Positions 18,286-29,602 of a stretch of DNA of 64,000 bases are shown here, one piece after another. Made by a program: the position numbers and the translations under genes. The notes below the pieces were generated by a model. It did not search any database. It was not told the DNA's origin and saw only the letters and a program-made list of their open reading frames with translations. The stretch comes from Thiocystis violacea. GTDB lineage: Bacteria > Pseudomonadota > Gammaproteobacteria > Chromatiales > Chromatiaceae. The stretch covers positions 1 through 64,000 of the forward strand of contig NZ_NRRG01000019.1 in NCBI RefSeq assembly GCF_016583575.1, given 5' to 3'. The first letter of the stretch is position 1, and each line of letters begins with the position of its first letter.

Positions 18286-18683
18286 ACAGCGATTTGCCCC
18301 GTACTCCGGTGTCGCCACCCACCTGGGCGGCAAAATCCGGCGATTATGCTGGCCGGGTTCGATGACCGCAACCTCGAAACCGACCGCTACGCGGCGAGTT
18401 CGGCGGCCCCGCCGAGCCTGGCCAGGAGATTCAGTCCACCCTCCCGGAACAACGACGGCCTGAACCGGCGGGCCTCCAGAGGCCGATCCCAAGGCCCTTC
18501 GGCACCGTCGCGACACCTTGGGTGTCCGACTTCCGGTCGTGGCGTACCCCGCCGCCAGGGATCGCGAACCAGCGTCGAACCAGCCGTTTTTCCTGTGTCG
18601 CTGAAGGCTTGGAAGTGGATAGAATCGACACCCCAAACGGATGAAACCGTGGCAACCGATACGAATGGGCTTTTCGCGCCAGT
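18286..18683. other. Intergenic region between pntAA and the FIST gene
   Basis: About 400 bp between divergent genes. Several overlapping open frames cross it on both strands but none has a convincing family match or ribosome binding site. It should contain both promoters; I see no clear elements. Confidence 0.4.
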
Positions 18684-19838
18684 ATGAATGAAGAGACCTT
18701 TCACCTGTTGGAGACGCTCGGCGAGGACGGCCTGCTCCCGGTCCTCTCGGTTTGGCGCGACCGCTATCCGCGCGGCGCCATCATCGCCCTGGTCGCCGAA
18801 TCCGAGCGCTCGCGGCTGCCCCTGCTCCAGGCCGCCTGTCGCGCCCATGGGCTGGTTCTGCTGGGCGCGCTCTTTCCCGGCTTGATCCGGCAGGAAAGGT
18901 TCGTGACCCAGGGCGCCTGCCTGCTCGTTCTGCCAGGCGTGCCGCGTCATGCGCTGATCGATCGGCTCGATGCCGATGGACCCGGATCCGCCGCCAGGAT
19001 CGCCGCCGCCCTGCCCCAGGATCTCGACGCCGAAGCGCCCCCCACACTGTTCATGATCTTCGATGCCATGGTGCCCAATATCGCCAGCATCCTCGATGAT
19101 CTCTATCTGGAACTGGCCGATGGGGTCCGCTATCTGGGCGCCAACGCGGGCAGCGAAACCTTCCAGCCCATGCCCTGCCTGTTCGATGGCGAACGACTGA
19201 TCGGTGATGGCGTGCTCTGTCTGCTGCTGCCGGGCGACTGGAACACAGGGCTGATCCATGGCTACCGCGCGCCGGACGATCTCGTCACGGCCACCGCCAC
19301 GGCGGGTAACAAGATCGTCGGCATCGACTGGCGACCAGCCTTTCCGGTCTATCGCGACAAGGTATTGGAGCGTTACGGGGTCGCCCTCGATCGCGAGAAT
19401 TTCTACCGCTACGCGGTGCATTTTCCATTCGGCATCGAGCTGGCCAACGGTCAGACGCTGGTGCGCATCCCGGTCGCCCTGGACGCCGACGATGGCATCC
19501 TCTGCGTGGGCGAGGTGCCGAACAACGCCCTCCTGACCCTGCTCCAGTCACCGGAGGTGGATTCACTGGATACCGCCCGCTCGCTGGCCGAGCGGCTGCG
19601 CCTGGAGCCTCCGGCCTATCCCTGGCTGCTGTTCTTTTACTGTGCCGGGCGGCGCCTGCACCTTGGCGAGGCCGCCGAACGGGAGCTGACGGCCTGCGCC
19701 CGCGAGATCGGCGCGGACCCGATCGGCGCCTTGACGCTCGGCGAAATCGGGAGTCTCGGCGAGGGTGCCTACCCCTTGTTCCACAACGCCGCGGTACTGG
19801 GTATCCGCTGGAAGGCGCCCGGCGACAAGCCCGCATGA
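18684..19838 (+). CDS. FIST-domain sensor protein
   Basis: 384 residues with the FIST N domain (GAIIALVAESERSRLPLLQAA, GALFPGLI, YLGANAGSETFQP) followed by the FIST C domain (NFYRYAVHFPFGIE, GALTLGEIGSLGEG, NAAVLGIRW). FIST domains are proposed small-ligand sensors in signal transduction. No membrane segment. It overlaps the hybrid kinase by four bases (ATGA), so the two are co-translated and the FIST protein probably supplies the input to that kinase, as NosP-type FIST proteins do for NO in other bacteria. The ligand here is not known. Confidence 0.88.
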   Translation: MNEETFHLLETLGEDGLLPVLSVWRDRYPRGAIIALVAESERSRLPLLQAACRAHGLVLLGALFPGLIRQERFVTQGACLLVLPGVPRHALIDRLDADGPGSAARIAAALPQDLDAEAPPTLFMIFDAMVPNIASILDDLYLELADGVRYLGANAGSETFQPMPCLFDGERLIGDGVLCLLLPGDWNTGLIHGYRAPDDLVTATATAGNKIVGIDWRPAFPVYRDKVLERYGVALDRENFYRYAVHFPFGIELANGQTLVRIPVALDADDGILCVGEVPNNALLTLLQSPEVDSLDTARSLAERLRLEPPAYPWLLFFYCAGRRLHLGEAAERELTACAREIGADPIGALTLGEIGSLGEGAYPLFHNAAVLGIRWKAPGDKPA

Positions 19839-22800
19839 GCCAGAACGCACGACATACCCGCCTGCTGTCGATGCTCTATGACCTGGTGCGGGTCATCGGC
19901 GGTGAATCCCAGCCCGAACCCCTGCTGACCCGAACCATCCAGCGCCTGCTCTTCCACACCGGGCTTCCGGCGGGCGTCGCGCTGGAGATCACCGATCAGG
20001 AGGGCCAGCCAGCCGTCCGCCTGGCCTCGGTGGTCGGCAACCGGCGTCTGGAGGCGCACCGGGGCGAGCTGGTTCCGGTCTCGGCCTCCTGGGTCAGCGG
20101 CCCGATCGCCGGGCTGTCCGAGGAGTCCGACCTCGACGGGATCCGGGCACTCCTCCATGGCCATGGTTATGTCCTGCGCCTGCCGGTCACGGACTTCGGC
20201 GCCATGGTGCTGTTCGGACCGGCCAGCCAGGCCTCCGACCTGCCGCTGTCCGAGCTCTTCCCGCCCGTGCTGGACAATCTGGCCAAGGCGATCCGTCTGT
20301 GCCAGACCAACGCGGCCTACACGCGACGCCTCGAACTGGATCGGGAAACCGCGCAATCGCGGCTCGCCGCGAGCGACAGGCTGCTAGAGGCCGAGCGCGC
20401 CCGTCTGCGCACCCTGATCGAGGCGGTGCCGGATGTCATCTGGCTCAAGGATCCGGACGGGGTCTATCTGCTCTGCAACCGCATGTTCGAGCGTCTCTAC
20501 GGGGCGAGCGAGGCGGACATCCTTGGCAAGACGGACTATGACTTCGTCGAACCGGAACTCGCCGATTTCTTCCGCGCCAATGATCGCAAGGCCGCCGAGC
20601 TGGGCCGGCCTTCGACGAACGAGGAGTGGCTGACCTTCGCCAGTGATGGTTATCGCGGTCTGTTCGAGACCATCAAGACGCCCATGTATGACAACCAGGG
20701 GCAACTCGTGGGCGTGATCGGTCTCGCTCGGGATATCACCGCGCGCAAGACCGAGCAGGCCGAGTTGCAGCGCCGAGAGGAGATCTACGGCGCCATCGTC
20801 AATCAGGCGGCCGACGGCATCGTACTGATCGACAGCGTGACGCGCCGCTTCGAGGAGTTCAACGACGCCGCCTGCCTTCCGCTCGGTTACAGCCGCGCCG
20901 AGTTCGCCGACCTCACCCTCGAAGACCTCACCGGGCTCCCGTCGGCCGAGGTGGCGGAGCGGATGGATCGCATCCTCGCGATGAACGCCGCGACCTTCGA
21001 GATCCGTCACCGGCGCAAGGACGGTGAGTGGCGCGACATCCTGGTCAGCAATCGCACGGTGTGCATCGGCGATCGGATCTTTATCGCGGCCATCTGGCAT
21101 GACGTCACCGAGCGCAAGGGCGTCGACGCGGAGCTGGAACGCCACCGGCAACACCTCGAGGAGTTGGTCGCCGAGCGCACGGCCGAACTGGAGGCGGCGA
21201 ATCAGGCCAAAAGCGTCTTCCTTGCCAACATGAGCCACGAGATCCGCACCCCGATGAACGCCATCATCGGGCTGACCCATCTGTTGCGGCGCGAGATCGA
21301 ACTCCCCCGACAACGCGAACAGCTCGACAAGGTCGCCGGGGCCGCCCGGCACCTGCTTGGGGTCATCAACGATATCCTCGACTACTCCAAGATCGAGGCC
21401 GGCAAGCTGACCCTGGAGTCGAGCGATTTCGATCTCGATCAGGTTCTGGAGAACACGTCCAACCTCTTGGCGGACAGGGCCGCCGCCAAGGGCCTGGAGC
21501 TGGTGATCGACATCGCCGAACTGCCGGGCAAGCTGCATGGCGACGGGCAGCGACTGGGGCAGGTGCTGCTCAACTTCGCCAGCAACGCCATCAAATTCAC
21601 CGAACGCGGTTGCGTGCTGATCCGCGGACGACTCCTGTCCCGCACGCCGGAGCGACTGTCGATTCGCTTCGAGGTCAGGGACACCGGGATCGGCGTCACC
21701 CCGGAGCAGCGACGCCGGCTCTTTCTGCCCTTCGAGCAGGCCGATGCCTCGACCACCCGTCTCTATGGCGGAACGGGGCTGGGGTTGGCCATCAGTCGCT
21801 GTCTGGTCGAGGGCATGGGCGGTCGGATCGGCTGCGAGAGCGAACCCGGCCAGGGTGCGACCTTCTGGATGGAGATCCCCTTCGGGCCGGTCTCCGAGCC
21901 CTCGCCGGCCGAGCCGGATCCTGGCGACTGGCGTGCCTGGCGCGTGCTGATCGCGGATGATCTCGCCGAGTCGCGCGCCGCCATGGCGGCGATCCTGAGC
22001 CACCAGGGGATGCGGGTGACCTGCGTGTCGTCCGGAGCCGAGGTGATCGCCCAACTGCTGAGGTCGGAGTCTCGCGGTGAGACCTACGACCTGGTGCTGC
22101 TCGACTGGCGGATGCCCGACATGGATGGCCCGGAAACGGTCCGTCACCTGCACCGCCTGTCGCTCGCCCAGACGCCGCGACTGATCCTGCTCGATGCCTC
22201 GCTCGCCTTGCCGCGCGAGGAAGCCGAGGCGCTGGGCGTCCAAGGCCACATCCTCAAACCGTTCACGCCGCGCGGGTTCATCAACCGTCTGGCGGGATGG
22301 CTCTCGTTGGACGCGGCCTCCGAGGTGGTCGGAACGCCGCGTCTGTCCGAGACGCGATTGGCGAGACACCGTGGTCAACGCATTCTGCTGGCCGAGGACA
22401 ACCCTTTGAATATGGAAGTCGCGCTGACCCTGCTGCGACAGGTCGGCCTGGCGGTCGATCACGCCGAGAATGGTCTGATCGCCGTACGCCTGGCCGAAAG
22501 TCAGCCCTATCGTCTGATCTTGATGGACATCCAGATGCCACTGCTCGATGGATTGGAGGCCACGCGCCGGATCCGCGCCCTGCCAGCCCATCGCGAGACC
22601 CCCATTCTGGCCATGACGGCGAACGCCTTCGACGAAGACCGGGATTTCTGTCTGGCGGCCGGGATGAACGACCACGTCTCCAAGCCGGTCGATCCCGAGA
22701 CGCTCTACGACGTGCTGCTCCGCTGGCTGCCGCCGCCCGACCTCGCCGTCTCCGAGCCCGCGACGCCGGCCTTGACCAGGACGGTGCTCGGCGCGGAAGA

Positions 22801-23191
22801 AAACAGGGAAGACGTGGAAGGCCTGGAGAGACGGCTGCGTGGGATCGCCGGCCTGGATCCAACCCTGGGCCTGAGATCGGTACGCGGTCGCCTGCCTACC
22901 TACGTGCGATTGCTGAGACAGTTCCGCGTGCATCACCGCGAGGATATGCGCACACTTCTGGCGTTGCTCGAACAGGGTGACCAGGAAAGCGCACAGCGCG
23001 TCGCGCACAGCCTCAAGGGGGTCGCGGCCACGCTGGGCATGAGCGAGCTTCAGGGACAGGCCGCGGCGCTCGAACAGTCCCTAAAGCAGGGGAACGACCG
23101 CGAGGCGATTCGGGCCGAGGCGCTAATGCTCGACCAATCGCTCGGGAATCTGATGCTCGCCCTCGCCGCCAATCTCCCGGACCAGGATTGA
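19835..23191 (+). CDS. Hybrid sensor histidine kinase (GAF-like, 2 PAS, HK, 2 REC, HPt)
   Basis: 1118 residues. An N-terminal GAF-like region (about 1-185), two PAS domains (about 195-310 and 315-430), and a HisKA domain with [14 protein letters not shown] (His about 468). The HATPase has NAIKFT, DTGIGV and GTGLGLAI. Two receiver domains follow, with Asp about 757 (LLDWRMPDMDG) and about 898 (LMDIQMPLLDG), then an HPt domain with the phospho-acceptor in AHSLKGVAATLG (His about 1058). No transmembrane helix, so it is a cytosolic phosphorelay. Coupled to the FIST gene. The final output regulator is not adjacent. Confidence 0.92.
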   Translation: MSQNARHTRLLSMLYDLVRVIGGESQPEPLLTRTIQRLLFHTGLPAGVALEITDQEGQPAVRLASVVGNRRLEAHRGELVPVSASWVSGPIAGLSEESDLDGIRALLHGHGYVLRLPVTDFGAMVLFGPASQASDLPLSELFPPVLDNLAKAIRLCQTNAAYTRRLELDRETAQSRLAASDRLLEAERARLRTLIEAVPDVIWLKDPDGVYLLCNRMFERLYGASEADILGKTDYDFVEPELADFFRANDRKAAELGRPSTNEEWLTFASDGYRGLFETIKTPMYDNQGQLVGVIGLARDITARKTEQAELQRREEIYGAIVNQAADGIVLIDSVTRRFEEFNDAACLPLGYSRAEFADLTLEDLTGLPSAEVAERMDRILAMNAATFEIRHRRKDGEWRDILVSNRTVCIGDRIFIAAIWHDVTERKGVDAELERHRQHLEELVAERTAELEAANQAKSVFLANMSHEIRTPMNAIIGLTHLLRREIELPRQREQLDKVAGAARHLLGVINDILDYSKIEAGKLTLESSDFDLDQVLENTSNLLADRAAAKGLELVIDIAELPGKLHGDGQRLGQVLLNFASNAIKFTERGCVLIRGRLLSRTPERLSIRFEVRDTGIGVTPEQRRRLFLPFEQADASTTRLYGGTGLGLAISRCLVEGMGGRIGCESEPGQGATFWMEIPFGPVSEPSPAEPDPGDWRAWRVLIADDLAESRAAMAAILSHQGMRVTCVSSGAEVIAQLLRSESRGETYDLVLLDWRMPDMDGPETVRHLHRLSLAQTPRLILLDASLALPREEAEALGVQGHILKPFTPRGFINRLAGWLSLDAASEVVGTPRLSETRLARHRGQRILLAEDNPLNMEVALTLLRQVGLAVDHAENGLIAVRLAESQPYRLILMDIQMPLLDGLEATRRIRALPAHRETPILAMTANAFDEDRDFCLAAGMNDHVSKPVDPETLYDVLLRWLPPPDLAVSEPATPALTRTVLGAEENREDVEGLERRLRGIAGLDPTLGLRSVRGRLPTYVRLLRQFRVHHREDMRTLLALLEQGDQESAQRVAHSLKGVAATLGMSELQGQAAALEQSLKQGNDREAIRAEALMLDQSLGNLMLALAANLPDQD

Positions 23192-23214
23192 GGCCCGAAA
23201 GAGTACGCTGGGTT

Positions 23215-23877
23215 TCAGTCCCGGCGGCTGAGCCGATAGACTTTGTAGTAGACGCACTCCGGGGGCTGGCCTGGCGTATCGCCTTCGATCAGGCGCTCGA
23301 CGTGGGCCAGTTCGATCTCGAAGCGCTCGCCGTAAAGGGCTTCGATCTCGGGCGCGGCGGCGGAAGCCTGGATCGGCGACTGGCCTTCTTCCGCGTCCTC
23401 GGCCGTGAGCAGCAGGAGTTTACGGGCGGTCGGGGTGATCAGACTCAGGTGGGCGACGTAACTCCGGCGGATGTCCTCCGGTAGCGCGGTGAAGGCTGTG
23501 TGGTCGTAGATGGCGTCGATCGGCCCGAGATCCGCCTCGGTCATCGCGAAAAAGTCTCCACAGAGAATGCCGAGATTCCCGTGGCCCCAGCGGGTGAGCC
23601 GTCCCTCGTCGCGTCGCGTGGGCTGCATCTGGTGTTCGCGAAAGAAGGCGCGGACCGCGAGTGGGCTCAACTCGATGCCGAGGACACGATACCCCTGCTC
23701 GATGAGCCACAGCATGTCCAGACTCTTGCCGCAGAGCGGGACCAGTACGCGACTTCCAGGCGCCAGGCCGAGACCCGGCCAGAAACGGACCAGGAGTTGG
23801 TTGACCGTTTTCTGGTGAAAGTCGGTGCGGTGGTCGCGCCAGTACTGTTGCCATAGGCCGTTGTCACGACTGGTCAT
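23215..23877 (-). CDS. tpm: Thiopurine S-methyltransferase family protein
   Basis: 220 residues, full length for bacterial TPMT. The SAM-binding motif RVLVPLCGKSLDMLWL and GIELSPLAVRAFF, followed by ILCGDFF and YDHTAFTALP, are diagnostic. It transfers methyl from SAM to thiol groups; bacterial members are also linked to selenite/tellurite methylation and resistance. Converges on the hybrid kinase gene with 23 bp between. Confidence 0.92.
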   Translation of the reverse strand: MTSRDNGLWQQYWRDHRTDFHQKTVNQLLVRFWPGLGLAPGSRVLVPLCGKSLDMLWLIEQGYRVLGIELSPLAVRAFFREHQMQPTRRDEGRLTRWGHGNLGILCGDFFAMTEADLGPIDAIYDHTAFTALPEDIRRSYVAHLSLITPTARKLLLLTAEDAEEGQSPIQASAAAPEIEALYGERFEIELAHVERLIEGDTPGQPPECVYYKVYRLSRRD

Positions 23878-24054
23878 GCGGATTCCGTTGCAGTGATTGA
23901 GCGAGGTTCGAACCCCGGCCCTTGAATGGATCGCCGTGTTCCGGCGGACGGGCGGCGCGGCGCGAGCGAGGAAGACGACGAGCCCCTATGGAAGGGAGCC
24001 AGCATGCCTGACTATCGCCACATCCGCATCCTCGGTACGCCGATTTCTTCAGTG

Positions 24055-26133
<2,079 letters not shown>

Positions 26134-26163
26134 GAGTCGGCAAGCCGATGGCCTCGGGTTTGT

Positions 26164-26601
26164 TTAGGGAAGGGTCGCGGCCATGAACCAGTAGCTCACG
26201 AAGGCGTCGATCCGTGATGCGAACAACTCCCGACTCAGCGGTTTGATCAGGTATCCGGCGGCGCCAAGACGGTAATATAGCTCTACGTCCCGAGGATTGT
26301 TCGAGGTCGTGAGCATGACGATGGGAAAGGGCGGACAGCGCGGATCGCAACGGATGGCTTCCAGGATCTCCCGGCCAGTCCCGTCGGGCAGATTGACATC
26401 GAGCAACGCCAGGGCGGGAGGCGCCAACGCCCGATGGGCGGTCCGGTCGAGTGGAAAGAGGAATTCGAGGGTGTCGTCGACCCGTGTGAAACGCTGGATC
26501 GGACGCTTGAAACCGACCCGCCGCAAGGCCCAGCGGGTCAGCTCGTAGTCTTCATCGGAATCCTCGACGATCAAGAGTGCCTTTTCGTGTTTCTTATCCA
26601 T
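26164..26601 (-). CDS. Single-domain response regulator of the phytochrome cluster
   Basis: 145 residues, a stand-alone receiver domain: LLIVEDSDEDYELTRWAL with the acidic pair, Asp about 68 in ALLDVNLPDGTG, the Thr in IVMLTTSNNP and the Lys in YLIKPL. This is the Rcp1/BphR type that typically pairs with bacteriophytochrome kinases. It lies between the phytochrome gene (44 bp upstream) and the hybrid kinase (30 bp downstream), so it is probably the direct phosphate acceptor or a shuttle between them. Confidence 0.92.
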   Translation of the reverse strand: MDKKHEKALLIVEDSDEDYELTRWALRRVGFKRPIQRFTRVDDTLEFLFPLDRTAHRALAPPALALLDVNLPDGTGREILEAIRCDPRCPPFPIVMLTTSNNPRDVELYYRLGAAGYLIKPLSRELFASRIDAFVSYWFMAATLP

Positions 26602-26645
26602 GGACGCACTATTGGTTTACTCGCGGCGGATCCGTCGCTGGTCCA

Positions 26646-28913
26646 TCACGCCGGCCGCGATTTCGGGGCGAGCGTGAAACGAAAGATCGATCCTTCCCCT
26701 GGCACGGATTCCAGCCAGATATGTCCGCCATGGCGTTCGATGGCCTTTTTGGTGATCGTCAAACCGGCGCCGGTCCCGCCGCCGTACTCCTCGCGGCCAT
26801 GCAGCCGACGGAAGATCTGGAAGATCCTGGCGAAGTGTTTCGGCGCGATCCCGATGCCATTATCGCGCACGAAAAAGACAGGCGGATCGAGTTCGCTGTC
26901 GCAACCGACCTCGATCAATTTATCCGCGCGTTCGTTGTACTTGATGGCGTTCGAAATCAGGTTGCCGAGGATCTCGGTCACGCGGACCCGATCGCAGTGC
27001 GTCACCGGCAACCGACCGAGCACCCGCACCCGCACCGAACCCGAGGGAGGCTGGAGCTGTAGCGATTCGAGCATCTGGGCGAGGACATCGTTGAGATCGA
27101 CCGGCCGTAAATCGAGGTCGATCCGGCCGACGCGCGAATACTGGAGCAGCGATTCGATCAGATCATCCATCCGACAGGTGAGACGGAGGATGGTCGCCAG
27201 GCGCCTCTGGCTCTGCTCCGACAGTTGCCCGCCCTCCTCTTCCTGCAGGAATTGGACGAAATTGTGGATACCGCGCAGGGGTTCCTTCAGGTCGTGGGAG
27301 GCGGCGTAGGCGAAGGTGTCGAGTTCCAGATTGCTTTCCACCAGTTCGCTGTTCAGACGCCGGAGCCGCTCGGTGTGCACGATGATCGACTCGATGATGC
27401 CCACCCGCAACTCGCTCGCATGCTCGATTTCGCAGTCCAGCCAGGGACGCGACTGGCCGGGGACGGTCTCCTTCCAGAGCGCGAACGAGGTACGGGGCAT
27501 CAGACGGATCACATCTCCGTCCGCGTCGATCTCGACCGGCTTGCGCGGATCGCCGGCCCAGTTGACGGACTGCAACCACTCGGGACGGAACCACATCAGG
27601 CTGTCGGGGCCATCACACGACAGGCGCACCGCCAGCAGGCCGCTCGCGATCTCGCCGAAGGCGGCGGCCGGCGGATAATCCGCCGGCAAGCGATGGGTGA
27701 CGAAGAGCGGATCCTCGCGCGCGGCCAGCCAATCGGCCAGCGCCCGGACATCGCGCTCGGCGGGCGTGACGCCGAACAGCGTCAAGCCGTCCTCCGTGAG
27801 CAGCGCGGCGCCGCCGGCATCCAGCGGGGACAGCAGGTCGGGAGGCGCGTCCATCAGCCCCTGTCGACTGGTCGCGGACCCGAGCATCGCCTTGAGATGA
27901 TGCGCGCGCGCGGCGCTCAGCGTCAGACGATAGCCATCATGCTCCTCGGCTGTTTTCGAGCCCATGAGCAGCGAGACCATATGGGCGAGGAACTCCACCG
28001 CCACGCGGCTCTCGTAGGGCAGATACTTCGGCCCCTCGTGGTGCATGCAGGAGATCAATCCCCACAAGTGGCCGTCCTTGAGCAGCGTGGTCACCAACGT
28101 GGCCTTGACCCCCATGTTTCGGAGGTAGCCGCTGTACATGAGCGAGACGCTGCGCAGGAACGAATAGCTCAGATCCGGAGGACGCGCGGTCAGCGGATTG
28201 AGTTCCGGCACCAGGGGAACCGGGACATAGTCGACATCGGGCAGATGGCGAACCCAGCTCAGGCTGAACAAGCGCCGGGCCGGCTCGGGGATATCGGCGG
28301 CCGGGTAGTGCAGGCCCAGATAGGTCTCGCGATCCGAGCCCACCGACTCGGCGATCACCTCGCCGCTGCCGTCCGGGTCGAAACGATAGACCATGACCCG
28401 ATCGAAACCGGTGAGACGGCGGATGCGCTCCACCGTCAAATCGAAAAACCCTTGCAGCGATTGACTGGCCTGCAAGGCCTGGATGCTGGCGTGAACGTCC
28501 TGATACAGATCGGAGGCATGCGATCGCGCCTCCTCGTCGATGCGTTCGAACTCCAGCAGCAGCAAACCGTCGATGCGATTGGCGAACAGATGGAAACTGT
28601 CGTCCCGACCGGGCAGGCGCACCGTCATCAGGTGCGCCAGCACACCGGAGATGTTCTGGGAGGCTAGGCGCGCGCGCAGCGTCTCGCTCACCTCATCGCC
28701 CAAGAGGATGCCGATCGACGCCTGATGGAGCGCCTCGGGAGGGAACCCCAGAAGGCTTTCCGTATTGGCGCTGGCCTGCAGAATGCGCAAATCCGGTTCG
28801 TCGAGCATCAGCAGCGCGCCATGCGGTTGAATGGCGCCCGCGAACTGGATCTGTTCACGATCGCAGTGCGTGAGATCCAGCTTGTTCGAGTGATCCTGTT
28901 GCCCCGGTTTCAT
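26646..28913 (-). CDS. bphP: Bacteriophytochrome histidine kinase
   Basis: 755 residues. PAS domain with the biliverdin-binding cysteine Cys17 (LTHCDREQIQFAGAIQPHG), GAF domain (TGFDRVMVYRF, HYPAADIPEPAR, and the His in ISCMHHEGP), PHY domain with tongue motifs WAGDPRKP and PRTSF, then a HisKA with AYAASHDLKEPLRG and an HATPase with NAIKYN, DNGIGIAP and GTGAGLTI. A red/far-red light sensor that autophosphorylates. The start at 28913 gives the usual short N-terminus. No heme oxygenase gene is adjacent. First gene of the bphP-regulator-hybrid kinase cluster. Confidence 0.96.
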   Translation of the reverse strand: MKPGQQDHSNKLDLTHCDREQIQFAGAIQPHGALLMLDEPDLRILQASANTESLLGFPPEALHQASIGILLGDEVSETLRARLASQNISGVLAHLMTVRLPGRDDSFHLFANRIDGLLLLEFERIDEEARSHASDLYQDVHASIQALQASQSLQGFFDLTVERIRRLTGFDRVMVYRFDPDGSGEVIAESVGSDRETYLGLHYPAADIPEPARRLFSLSWVRHLPDVDYVPVPLVPELNPLTARPPDLSYSFLRSVSLMYSGYLRNMGVKATLVTTLLKDGHLWGLISCMHHEGPKYLPYESRVAVEFLAHMVSLLMGSKTAEEHDGYRLTLSAARAHHLKAMLGSATSRQGLMDAPPDLLSPLDAGGAALLTEDGLTLFGVTPAERDVRALADWLAAREDPLFVTHRLPADYPPAAAFGEIASGLLAVRLSCDGPDSLMWFRPEWLQSVNWAGDPRKPVEIDADGDVIRLMPRTSFALWKETVPGQSRPWLDCEIEHASELRVGIIESIIVHTERLRRLNSELVESNLELDTFAYAASHDLKEPLRGIHNFVQFLQEEEGGQLSEQSQRRLATILRLTCRMDDLIESLLQYSRVGRIDLDLRPVDLNDVLAQMLESLQLQPPSGSVRVRVLGRLPVTHCDRVRVTEILGNLISNAIKYNERADKLIEVGCDSELDPPVFFVRDNGIGIAPKHFARIFQIFRRLHGREEYGGGTGAGLTITKKAIERHGGHIWLESVPGEGSIFRFTLAPKSRPA

Positions 28914-28962
28914 GTCTTGCCTTACTGATGATGGGTGACCCGAACATCGCCGCGCGCGACGC

Positions 28963-28980
28963 GGATGTCGCGCGACATCC
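28963..28980. promoter_or_regulatory. 18-bp perfect palindrome upstream of bphP
   Basis: GGATGTCGCGCGACATCC, perfectly palindromic, 50 bp upstream of the bphP start in the 256-bp divergent region shared with the DsrC-like gene. Could be an operator for either direction. The binding protein is unknown. Confidence 0.4.
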
Positions 28981-29169
28981 TACAACTCACAACGAGAATC
29001 GATGACAGATCCTAGGCGGTTGTCGCTGATCGGTGCTTGACGCGCCCCGTCACGGAATCGACACTCACGAGGGACGATAGGACAGTCCGAGTGGGTGTGC
29101 AACGCACCCCTGTCGTAGCGGCGAACCACCGGAACGCGGATCCATTCGATCAATCATCAGGAGGACAAC

Positions 29170-29532
29170 ATGGCGACACAGACCATGAGCGACATCATGA
29201 ATCCAGGCGCGATCAACCTCGACCCCGAGTTCCCGCATGCTCCACCCGAATGGACCCGCGGAGGCGCCGAGGAAGCGGCCCAGCATGACGGCATTCAGCT
29301 CGACGAGGATCACTGGCGAACGATCAAGGCCCTCCAGGACTACTTCGAGCGTCATGATCACCCCAACGTCCGCGATCTCCATGACGCGCTCGACGAGTCC
29401 TTCCATTCCAAGGGCGGCATCAAATATCTCTATGGCCTCTTCCCAGGCGGCCCCGTCGCGCAAGGGTGCCGATACGCTGGATTACAGCCGCCATCCGGCG
29501 CGCTCGACAAGTCATTCGGCAGCGTTCAGTAG
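29170..29532 (+). CDS. DsrC/TusE-family protein lacking the C-terminal cysteine
   Basis: 120 residues. The core EEAAQHDGIQLDEDHW, YFERHDHPNVRDL and GGIKYLYGLFPGGPVAQGC is the DsrC/TusE fold, sulfur-carrier proteins of sulfite reductase and tRNA thiolation. Canonical DsrC ends with two Cys eleven residues apart, the second being penultimate. Here the first (Cys100) is kept, the second is Ala111, and nine extra residues (LDKSFGSVQ) follow. It is therefore neither a standard DsrC nor a standard TusE and may have a regulatory or one-thiol carrier role. AGGAGG precedes the ATG. The Crp/Fnr gene follows 70 bp later on the same strand. Confidence 0.88.
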   Translation: MATQTMSDIMNPGAINLDPEFPHAPPEWTRGGAEEAAQHDGIQLDEDHWRTIKALQDYFERHDHPNVRDLHDALDESFHSKGGIKYLYGLFPGGPVAQGCRYAGLQPPSGALDKSFGSVQ

Positions 29533-29602
29533 GATCCGGCGGCCGGGAGCGCTTCATCGCACGTCTCGCCGAAGACGCTTCCGGCCACCGTTCACGCTCC
29601 GC

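Noticed and set aside
20384-23008. 874-residue minus-strand frame opposite the hybrid kinase
   Set aside because: His/Gln/Arg-rich composition typical of antisense frames in GC-rich DNA, no domain, lies entirely inside a well-supported gene.
29237-29602. N-terminal extension of the Crp/Fnr gene overlapping the DsrC-like gene
   Set aside because: Ser/Arg-rich out-of-frame translation of the DsrC-like gene; the family start is at 29603.
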